A stretch of 11,960 nucleotides of DNA from an uncultured Pseudomonadota bacterium (lineage in GTDB: Bacteria > Myxococcota > UBA796), in the NCBI GenBank assembly GCA_913040875.1, contig CAJWHX010000062.1:1-11960 (forward strand), in the 5' to 3' direction. Of the stretch, positions 1 through 5,211 are shown one piece after another. Below the pieces are notes generated by a model, which did no database searches, had not been told where the DNA came from, and worked only from the letters and a program-made list of their open reading frames with translations. Every line of letters starts with the position of its first letter. The stretch's first letter is position 1. The translations under genes were made by a program, and so were the position numbers.

Positions 1-1
1 A

Positions 2-181
2 ACTGAAAATAATTTGGATTCAGTAGAAAATCCTACTGGAAATCCTACTGGTTCCCGCCGCGTTCGCCGTGGTGGCAGCTGGAGCAACGACCCGCGGTAC
101 GTTCGAACGTCGCTCCGCAACAACCTCGACCCGACGTACCAGTACAACCTCCTCGGGTTCCGTATTTGTAGATTCCCCTAA
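2..181 (+). CDS. DGR target protein, C-terminal end (FGE-sulfatase/C-type-lectin fold), 5' partial
   Basis: Only the last 59 codons are inside the window; the gene enters from the left in the frame starting at base 2 and ends at TAA 179-181. The tail contains RRGGSW followed by a variable stretch and GFRICRFP-stop. RGGSW...GFR is the usual C-terminal signature of formylglycine-generating-enzyme-like (FGE-sulfatase) domains with the C-type-lectin fold, the commonest DGR target class. The variable codons lie in the segment expected to form the ligand-binding face. Just before it is a low-complexity linker, DSVENPTGNPTGS, probably joining an upstream domain. Bases 50-166 are the variable repeat and match the template at 2508-2624. 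What the upstream domain is, and whether the protein is secreted or a lipoprotein, cannot be seen here. Family assignment is strong; the ligand is unknown. Confidence 0.9.
   Translation, partial: TENNLDSVENPTGNPTGSRRVRRGGSWSNDPRYVRTSLRNNLDPTYQYNLLGFRICRFP
50..166 (+). repeat. DGR variable repeat (VR)
   Basis: This 117-bp segment (39 codons in the target frame) aligns without gaps to the TR at 2508-2624. I count 18 mismatches, all at positions where TR has A: 7 A>C, 6 A>T and 5 A>G. They change 12 codons (numbers 3, 6, 12, 14, 16, 17, 22, 26, 30, 32, 34 and 38 of the repeat). The other 20 TR adenines are unchanged, as are all 79 non-A positions. Identity begins at GGTTCC and ends at ATT; flanking bases do not match. 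The GC-rich, adenine-poor stretch CTCGGGTTC near the 3' end (152-160) is where an IMH-like priming segment would lie. Confidence 0.97.
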
Positions 182-187
182 AACCCC

Positions 188-205
188 GCCAACCAACCGG
201 TTGGC
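188..205 (+). other. Hairpin/cruciform just downstream of VR
   Basis: GCCAACC (188-194) and GGTTGGC (199-205) are perfect 7-bp inverted repeats around a 4-nt loop AACC, starting 21 nt after the VR ends and 6 nt after the target stop codon. DGRs such as that of Bordetella phage BPP-1 have a short-stem, 4-nt-loop DNA hairpin just downstream of VR that promotes retrohoming; position and size fit that role. An overlapping 12-bp palindrome, CCAACCGGTTGG (193-204), is an alternative fold. No T-run follows, so an intrinsic terminator is unlikely. The function is inferred by analogy. Confidence 0.6.
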
Positions 206-270
206 TACCCCTGTCGGTGGACGTAGACTATCGACATTCCCCCACTTAGCCAAGTATCCGTTGTCTTTAC

Positions 271-286
271 AAAGGCGCAAGCCTTT
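271..286 (+). other. Small hairpin with GCAA tetraloop
   Basis: AAAGGC (271-276), loop GCAA (277-280) and GCCTTT (281-286) form a perfect 6-bp stem closed by a GNRA tetraloop, about 105 bp after VR. No T-run follows. It could be a second structure of the VR downstream region or a processing/attenuation hairpin of the target mRNA. Its role is unknown. Confidence 0.4.
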
Positions 287-556
287 AGGAAAGCAACCAG
301 ATACTGGGCTGTTTTTAAGGCAGGGGACTGTAGATTTGATTTCAGTGAAATCAGTAGAAATGGCTTGAAAAGTCAGTAGGATTTCAATAGAGATTAAAAA
401 TGAGCAGCGGAAGCAGAGCCGGAACTGGCTAAGGCGTGAGCCAAGTCCAGTTCCAGTCCTGCGAGAGCGTTCATTTTGGTGTTTGGAAGAACGCTTTGCG
501 TGTTGGTGTAGCGAACGGATGTGAGCGGAGACAACAGGTTACTAGAAGGAGTTTGT

Positions 557-1144
557 GTGCTGGTGAAGACCTTTAATCTACGGCTGAACATGGATACCAT
601 GCAGTATGATGACTCGGATTTGAACACATTTACTGAGAAACATGATGTTCTATCGATGAGAACTGAGTTTTTCTTTTTTAAGGAAGAACCCATCTGGTCG
701 GTGATTGTGACCTATCGCACGCCGTTTATACCCAGTGCTGTTGTTCAATCGGCGATGGAACCTACCTTCAACTCTAAGACCAAGAAGGCTCGCAAAGGAA
801 AAGGGAACCGTAAAATCAAGCTGTCCTCTGCCCAGGTTGATATTTACAATAAACTAGCGGCATGGCGGACTGAAACGGCAAAATCAATGGGGCATCCTCC
901 GCCGTATTTGTTCTCCAATAGACAATTGAAAGAGATTGTGGTTCTCAATCCAACATCGATTAAACAGCTGACCAAGGTGTATGGAGTTGGGAATTATAAG
1001 GCAACGACCTATGGGTTGGAGTTGATTGCTTTGTTGAAAGAACTGACAGAACACACTGCTGTTCAGATTGATTCAGTAGAATCTACAATTATTTCAACTG
1101 AAAGTGAAACCGCTTCTACAGAAAATCCTACTGAAACTGGATGA
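557..1144 (+). CDS. DGR accessory protein with HRDC domain
   Basis: About 195 aa if started at GTG 557. That start is chosen because AAGGAG (546-551) sits 5 nt upstream; the frame stays open to GTG 521, which has no such site, and GTG 563 is also possible. Residues 1-55 (VKTFNLRL...FFFF...VTYR) form an N-terminal domain. A lysine/arginine-rich linker follows at about 73-88. Residues ~90-163 match an HRDC domain (IYNKLAAWR...LKEIVVLNP...VYGVGNYKATTYG), the helical nucleic-acid-binding module of RecQ helicases and RNase D. HRDC proteins are known accessory genes in DGR cassettes, where they may bind the template RNA, cDNA or target DNA; the mechanism is not settled. The tail (171-195) is Ser/Thr/Glu-rich and shares DSVE and ENPT with the target-protein linker. 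The gene lies 9 nt upstream of avd, in an apparent operon. Confidence 0.85.
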   Translation: MLVKTFNLRLNMDTMQYDDSDLNTFTEKHDVLSMRTEFFFFKEEPIWSVIVTYRTPFIPSAVVQSAMEPTFNSKTKKARKGKGNRKIKLSSAQVDIYNKLAAWRTETAKSMGHPPPYLFSNRQLKEIVVLNPTSIKQLTKVYGVGNYKATTYGLELIALLKELTEHTAVQIDSVESTIISTESETASTENPTETG

Positions 1145-1153
1145 TACACTGAA

Positions 1154-1510
1154 ATGAGTAGAGAACTTAAGGTATTGGTCATATGGGAAAAAGTGTTGCA
1201 TCAAATCTTGGATTCCACCCAACGGTTTCCAAAATCCGTTCGTCATTCCTTTGTTCATCGGATTGACGGTTTGGTCTTGGATATTACACAGAGGATGGTG
1301 TCGGCGCAGTATTCTCCGGTGGACAAGCAAGTGGTACTGTTGGAACAGCTGAACATTCAACTTGCTCAACTGAAACTGCTTCTTCGAGTATCGGCCGACC
1401 GAAAGTATGTATCGTTGGGATTGTTGAGAGACCTTATTCACGAACTGGACGGGATTGGCATGCAAATCTATGCTTGGCAGGAAAACAATAGAGCATTGGA
1501 AAGGGGCTAA
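1154..1510 (+). CDS. avd: DGR accessory variability determinant (Avd-like four-helix bundle)
   Basis: 118 aa from ATG 1154. It has no strong Shine-Dalgarno, but it starts 9 nt after the HRDC stop, so translational coupling is likely. The sequence is all-helical, with amphipathic segments (VIWEKVLHQILD, FVHRIDGLVLDITQRM, LLEQLNIQLAQLKLLLRV, LGLLRDLIHELDGIGMQIYAW). Size, helix pattern and position directly before a DGR RT fit the Avd family, related to the 23S rRNA intervening-sequence (S23) four-helix proteins. Avd forms a barrel-shaped basic pentamer that binds RT and nucleic acid and is needed for cDNA synthesis from the TR RNA in BPP-1. Its TAA (1508-1510) is one base before the proposed RT start. 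Assignment rests on these features; no alignment was run. Confidence 0.88.
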   Translation: MSRELKVLVIWEKVLHQILDSTQRFPKSVRHSFVHRIDGLVLDITQRMVSAQYSPVDKQVVLLEQLNIQLAQLKLLLRVSADRKYVSLGLLRDLIHELDGIGMQIYAWQENNRALERG

Positions 1511-1511
1511 G

Positions 1512-2507
1512 TTGGCACGTAAAGTCTACAACCTCTACCCAAGCATCACCTCTTTTGAGCAGCTTCGAGACTCTGCAAGACTTGCGCGCCGGGGTGTGAG
1601 GCTGAATCGATCACTCCTTAGTTTCTGGTCTGAACTGGAAAGCAATGTGCTTGAACTTCGGCAATCTCTACAGAATAAGACTTATCGTCCACAGCCCTAT
1701 ACCGAGTTTATGCTGAAAGATCCGAAGCCCAGACGCATTCAAGCCGCAGATTTTGCTGATCGGGTGGTCCATCATTCCCTGTGCAAAAGTTTGGCACCCC
1801 ATTTTGAGCGCTCCTACTTGGCACATTCTTTTGCTTGTCAGGTTGGGAAGGGCAATCATCGAGCCATTCGTCAAGCCCAGTGCTTTTCGAGACGGTTTAA
1901 AGAAGGGTGGTTTCTCAAAATGGACATTCGACATTGTTTTGAGACCATCGGTCATGGGTTGTTGATGAAGCGGATACAACGCCGAATTGGGTGTCCCAAG
2001 ACACTCTGGCTGACAGATTTAATCATTGCGCATGGCGGTGTGGATGGAAAGGGACTCCCGATTGGCAATCTGACATCTCAACATTTTGCCAATTTTTACT
2101 TGGATGCTGTGGATCATTTTTGCATTGGACCGTTGAAGATCAAGGGATTTATACGGTACATGGACGATATCTTGCTGTTTTCCCATGATAAAGAGCAACT
2201 GATGGAGGCGCTGGGTGAACTGACCATTTGGCTTCCGGACACTCTGAAAATCGAAATTAAACACAGTGCCACCCAATTGTATCCCGTCTCTCACGGCATT
2301 CCATTTTTGGGCTTTCGCATATTTCAAGATTCCATTCGCTTTGATGCCAGTCGGAAACGTCTATTCATTAGCAAATGGAAAGAGATTGAGAAGCTGCCGA
2401 TCGAGCATCAAGGTCCCCATTGGAATGCCTTGATTGCTTGGTCCGATCAAGCCAACACTCGTCAGTTGCGTAGAAGACTGTTAAACAATGAACGGCTACA
2501 ATCATAA
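1512..2507 (+). CDS. DGR-type reverse transcriptase
   Basis: 331 aa from TTG 1512, preceded by a purine-rich GGAAAGGGG site and located one base after the avd stop. ATG 1470 inside avd would add 14 residues, but the family usually begins near the NLYP segment seen here right after the TTG. RT motifs are visible: the palm motif KMDIRHCF (about 136-143) with its catalytic Asp; IGNLTSQ (184-190), the DGR-characteristic version of the QGxxxSP motif of other RTs; YMDD (216-219) with the catalytic Asp pair; and FLGFRIF (about 265-271). There is no RNase H or maturase domain, and the length is typical of DGR RTs. It copies the TR RNA with infidelity opposite adenine. Its stop TAA (2505-2507) abuts the TR. 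All catalytic residues are intact, so the element looks active. Confidence 0.97.
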   Translation: MARKVYNLYPSITSFEQLRDSARLARRGVRLNRSLLSFWSELESNVLELRQSLQNKTYRPQPYTEFMLKDPKPRRIQAADFADRVVHHSLCKSLAPHFERSYLAHSFACQVGKGNHRAIRQAQCFSRRFKEGWFLKMDIRHCFETIGHGLLMKRIQRRIGCPKTLWLTDLIIAHGGVDGKGLPIGNLTSQHFANFYLDAVDHFCIGPLKIKGFIRYMDDILLFSHDKEQLMEALGELTIWLPDTLKIEIKHSATQLYPVSHGIPFLGFRIFQDSIRFDASRKRLFISKWKEIEKLPIEHQGPHWNALIAWSDQANTRQLRRRLLNNERLQS

Positions 2508-2624
2508 GGTTCCAACCGCGTTAACCGTGGTGGCAGCTGGAACAACAACCCGAAGAACGTTCGAACGTCGAACCGCAACAACAACGACCCGACGAACCAG
2601 AACAACAACCTCGGGTTCAGTATT
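2508..2624 (+). repeat. DGR template repeat (TR)
   Basis: A 117-bp copy of VR (50-166), adenine-rich in the characteristic way: 14 of 39 codons are AAC, and there are 38 adenines in total. AAC can mutate to 15 amino acids and never to a stop. Codon 16 is AAG, the one position where adenine mutagenesis could yield a stop (TAG). TR codon 38 is AGT (Ser), where VR has CGT (Arg of GFR). The repeat starts on the base after the RT stop codon, so the template should be in the 3' part of the HRDC-avd-RT transcript, or in a processed RNA from it. Confidence 0.97.
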
Positions 2625-2849
2625 GAGCACTTTTCACACTTCAACATGGAAGGGTCTGGCAGAATGGTTGCGATCATGGTTTCAACCACCGTCCATCTGA
2701 AAAGTCCACCGATTGATGCCTGCTAACATCATTGATGTTTCAAACAGTACCCTGTCCAAGAGCCCAGCAAAGTGATGTTGGGTCGCTTGGGCTTTGTGGA
2801 ATGACTTGTACAGAGTACGACGTTCGAAGATGTTCATGCTACGGAATGG
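2625..2849 (+). other. TR downstream region with predicted RNA fold (possible spacer/priming RNA segment)
   Basis: These 225 bp between TR and the convergent Rpn gene have no supported gene. Right after TR, ACTTTTCA (2629-2636) pairs perfectly with TGAAAAGT (2698-2705). Inside this, TGGTTG (2665-2670) pairs with CAACCA (2683-2688). A weaker stem is AGCCCA (2761-2766)/TGGGCT (2788-2793). In BPP-1 the RNA segment just downstream of TR (Sp) folds, binds RT-Avd and primes cDNA synthesis. This region is in the equivalent position, so a similar role is proposed by analogy only. No clear intrinsic terminator was seen. Confidence 0.4.
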
Positions 2850-3995
2850 TTAGGATTTTGATTCCTGTTCGATCTTGGCGATGTCCTCGAGGCTGAGTTC
2901 GGTAGCGGCGGAGATTTGTTCGTGGCTTAGTTCCATTTTGAGGAGATTGCGAGCGGTAGCGATGGCTTTTTGTCTTTCGCCTTCCTGTCTACCGCGTTCA
3001 ATACCTTCTTCTCGTCCTTCTTGTTTAATGAGTGCGATGACGTCGACCATATTTTCCTCCGTGCTCAGTTTATTGTTTAGCATTTTTATCACCTCTTGGT
3101 GGTTGGATTGGGTTTGTAAGATGTAGATGAATATCGCGTAGAGGGCATCCCCTCGTTCGTCTCGCAACAATACAAACTGTTCGTCGACTTGTAATCGGTC
3201 ATAGAATTCAGGACGACGAGAGTATTTGAAGTAGTCGAGGAACTTGGTCAGCAAAAACGAGCAATGGTAATCGGCCTGTATGTCTGGATCCTCGATTTGA
3301 GAGAGGTCTTTGAGACTGAATTGAAAATGGGGAACAAAGGATGTACAGCCTCTGGGAATGTCGACCATCTCTTGGAAGCTGATTGGTGACGTCCAAGGTT
3401 GTACACCATTGTAGAGTACCAGTGGAAAGACAAATGGTAGTTTCCTAGGGAAGTCGGTTGAATCCTCCGACTTAATGTAGTGAGAATACCACAAATACAG
3501 ATACTCAAAGAATCGCCACGCCATGCTGTGATCGTCGGTCGATTGATGTTCAAACATACAGTAAACATAGATGGTTTGGTCGTCGTTCTGTTTGTTGCTT
3601 TGCCGTAGCCGTAGCGACAACAGAAGGTCGGAGCGCTTTTCACTGACGATTGGTTCCGAGAAATTGGTCGGTTGATATTGTAGACTGTCCCAATCCACTC
3701 TACGGGCTAGGGAAGTTGGCAACTCCACTTCGAGATAGGCTCTCACGACATCGGGTCGTTCCATCATCAGTTTGAACAATACATCGTGGGGTGTTCGTCC
3801 TTCTGCCATCCCTTTCGCAAAGATGTCTTGGATTCGTTGCAGGCGAGCGACTTCAGTTTCAAGTTTGGTTTGGTCATCGGATGAACTGTCCGATGGGTTG
3901 TCATGTTCGGGTCTGTCGCTTGGGGTCGATCCTGAGGAACTGTTGGATTGCGGACTATTGGCAGGAATGTTTGACCGAGTTGTTTTCTTTGGCAT
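2850..3995 (-). CDS. Rpn family recombination-promoting nuclease / putative transposase
   Basis: 381 aa. The PD-(D/E)XK-type core of the RpnA/Transposase_31 family is recognisable: HDVLFKLMM (70-78), SDLLLSL (122-128), and YVYCMFEHQS with Glu149 and Gln151, followed by MAWRFFEYLYLW. The candidate catalytic set is Asp123, Glu149 and Gln151. The C-terminus has the usual charged helix (GREEGIERGRQEGERQKA) and a helix-turn-helix-like ending with acidic residues. Rpn proteins of E. coli are metal-dependent DNA endonucleases that raise RecA-independent recombination. The first ~45 residues are a Ser/Pro/Asp-rich disordered extension; a later start was considered, but ATG 3995 is the first ATG with an open frame. 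The gene is convergent with the DGR; no terminal inverted repeats were seen, so transposition as a unit is unsupported. Confidence 0.85.
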   Translation of the reverse strand: MPKKTTRSNIPANSPQSNSSSGSTPSDRPEHDNPSDSSSDDQTKLETEVARLQRIQDIFAKGMAEGRTPHDVLFKLMMERPDVVRAYLEVELPTSLARRVDWDSLQYQPTNFSEPIVSEKRSDLLLSLRLRQSNKQNDDQTIYVYCMFEHQSTDDHSMAWRFFEYLYLWYSHYIKSEDSTDFPRKLPFVFPLVLYNGVQPWTSPISFQEMVDIPRGCTSFVPHFQFSLKDLSQIEDPDIQADYHCSFLLTKFLDYFKYSRRPEFYDRLQVDEQFVLLRDERGDALYAIFIYILQTQSNHQEVIKMLNNKLSTEENMVDVIALIKQEGREEGIERGRQEGERQKAIATARNLLKMELSHEQISAATELSLEDIAKIEQESKS

Positions 3996-4321
3996 GGTTG
4001 CTCTCTAGTTTTGTCAGATTTTGTCAGACTTAGAGCAATATTCGTGCCATATGGTTGATGTCGGTAACCTCAATGTTATTGAGTGGTTGAAAGTCGTTTT
4101 GACAGCTTTCGACACCGTTTCCGTCAATTGTTCATCCTTTTTCGACACTGTTGACTGGTATGAATTTACCTTTCTAAAAAGTATCGAGAATTCAACTGTT
4201 TAGATTGGATTCGGTTTGATTGACCTTTTGGCTTCAATCTATCGCCATTCACATCCTTGAAACTGGGAAGTGGTTGATGACCTTAGCATACCTTGGGCGT
4301 TGCTCAGTCCTTGCAAACCCT
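3996..4321. other. Intergenic region upstream of Rpn gene, small direct repeats, no supported gene
   Basis: 326 bp without a supported gene. Next to the Rpn start are two tandem copies of TTTTGTCAGA (4009-4018 and 4019-4028). Further out, TTTCGACAC(C/T)GTT occurs at 4107-4119 and 4140-4152, 33 bp apart (about three helical turns). These may be operator sites for the Rpn promoter. A 60-codon + strand frame from TTG 4021 to 4203 is open but has no ribosome-binding site or recognisable product. No clear terminator for the sterol-desaturase gene was seen. Confidence 0.4.
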
Positions 4322-5056
4322 TCAACTCGCCGCTGAGGCTTCAGATTTCGGTTCGCTGGTGTTGTCCCTGCACAGAAGGTGATCGACAACGCGGGTGGAG
4401 GCTCCGTCCCAAAAGCCAAATTCGGCAGGGGGCTCTTTCGGGTTTTCAAAGGTGCCGAAGAGCATGTCGACGATTGGTAGGTCTGAGTAATTCGAGTGGT
4501 GCTTTTCTCTGGCGTGGTGCAGCATGTGGTTTTCAGGACGCACAATGATGTAGCCCAGCCATTGAGGTGTTTTCACGTTGGTGTGTTGAATGTATTGCAT
4601 GAGAAGAAGGAATATCATCAGTCCACTGGAAGTCTCTTTCGATAGATTGAACACGATTCCGAAGGAGATCAAGCCGACAATGTGAAAGAGTGGGAGCTCC
4701 AGTGGGTGGGTTCGCACTGCCGACCAAATGTCGATGCGTTCGGAGCTATGGTGCCACTGGTGCATCCGCCACAGGAAGTCAACCTGGTGCTGGGCTCGAT
4801 GCACAAAGTAGACCAGCACTTCATAAAAGAAGAGGGCAACCGGCGCTCCCCATATCCCCCAGCCTGAGAGGTCGAACAACGTCAGACCATGAGCGTAGGG
4901 ATCTAGATATCGTCCGAGGAGGTTAGAGGTACCGATGAGTAGTGCAAACCAAAAGATGCCGCGTAAGACCCAGTAGGGTTGCTTGGGCCACTTGTACCCG
5001 TTGAACAGTTGCTCTAGGACAGCAAAGCCAGCAATAACAGCAATCGTGGTGTACAT
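4322..5056 (-). CDS. Sterol desaturase / fatty acid hydroxylase superfamily membrane protein
   Basis: 244 aa integral membrane protein. Hydrophobic segments lie at about 2-18, 29-46, 67-85, 121-137 and 145-158. The diiron histidine boxes of the family are present: HRAQH (86-90), HQWHH (99-103), H117, H158, and HMLHH (177-181) followed by HH at 186-187. Members insert or oxidise C-H bonds in lipids (sterols, fatty acids, carotenoids) using O2; the substrate here cannot be told. The C-terminus (from about 230) is polar and probably disordered. No good Shine-Dalgarno precedes ATG 5056, so the start is less certain than the identity. It is divergent from the AgmX/PglI-type gene, with a 155-bp shared upstream region. 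Confidence 0.88.
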   Translation of the reverse strand: MYTTIAVIAGFAVLEQLFNGYKWPKQPYWVLRGIFWFALLIGTSNLLGRYLDPYAHGLTLFDLSGWGIWGAPVALFFYEVLVYFVHRAQHQVDFLWRMHQWHHSSERIDIWSAVRTHPLELPLFHIVGLISFGIVFNLSKETSSGLMIFLLLMQYIQHTNVKTPQWLGYIIVRPENHMLHHAREKHHSNYSDLPIVDMLFGTFENPKEPPAEFGFWDGASTRVVDHLLCRDNTSEPKSEASAAS

Positions 5057-5175
5057 AGAATCGTGAAGCTGAAGAGTGGATTGAATAAATAACCTTCTCT
5101 ACATATAGTGTAGCCTACATCCGATGGTTCTTGACAACAATCGGGCTGTCTGTACCCAATTTCTTCAAAATCAAC

Positions 5176-5205
5176 TTGCGAAGTCGGTTCTAGAACCCTT
5201 ATACT
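5176..5205 (+). promoter_or_regulatory. Candidate sigma70-type promoter for the zinc-ribbon AgmX/PglI gene
   Basis: TTGCGA (5176-5181) and TATACT (5200-5205), spaced 18 bp. The start codon ATG (5212-5214) begins 7 bases after the -10 box, where transcription would be expected to start, and no Shine-Dalgarno lies before it. If the promoter is real, the mRNA is leaderless. Confidence 0.5.
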
Positions 5206-5211
5206 GATTCT

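Larger units (their letters stand above)
182..556. other. Intergenic region between target gene and HRDC gene, structured, no supported gene
   Basis: This 375-bp stretch has no convincing gene on either strand. Besides the two hairpins near VR it holds: a 15-bp palindrome GATTTCA-G-TGAAATC (338-352); CAGTAGGATTTC (374-385), the exact reverse complement of 39-50; a stem GGAACTGG (421-428)/CCAGTTCC (447-454) whose interior can form GGC-GTGA-GCC (433-442); and a stem AGCGTTC (466-472)/GAACGCT (489-495). A weak sigma70-like promoter could be TTGAAA (365-370) with TAGAGA (388-393, 17-bp spacing). A Shine-Dalgarno AAGGAG lies at 546-551. Together this suggests a structured leader RNA upstream of the HRDC-avd-RT operon, but no known RNA family is recognised. 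Confidence 0.45.

Noticed and set aside
193..204. Palindrome CCAACCGGTTGG as a restriction-like or regulator site
   Set aside because: It overlaps the longer 7-bp-stem hairpin and fits better as part of the VR downstream structure.
20..280. Minus-strand 86-codon open frame across VR
   Set aside because: It is antisense to the VR coding frame. The openness comes from the GC-rich, AAC-based composition of the repeat, and there is no ribosome-binding site or family match.
297..316. Possible intrinsic terminator after the target gene (CCAG/CTGG stem before GCTGTTTTT)
   Set aside because: The stem is only 4 bp with a 3-nt loop and is separated from the T-run by several bases. It is too weak to call.
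69..368. Plus-strand 99-codon frame over VR, rich in Thr and Arg
   Set aside because: It is a shifted reading of the VR; the frame giving RGGSW...GFR with adenine-driven amino-acid changes is clearly the real one. The equivalent frame over TR (2488-2700) was rejected for the same reason.
394..693. Minus-strand 99-codon frame overlapping the HRDC gene start
   Set aside because: It overlaps a well-supported gene and a stem-rich non-coding region. The Ala/Leu/Ser-rich end is produced by the inverted repeats; no family was recognised.
2625..2849. Remnant of an insertion sequence between TR and the Rpn gene
   Set aside because: No terminal inverted repeats, target-site duplication or transposase fragment were visible.
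4021..4203. 60-codon plus-strand frame from TTG upstream of the Rpn gene
   Set aside because: There is no ribosome-binding site, no recognised domain, and a repeated FDTV that follows from the DNA repeat. It was treated as intergenic.
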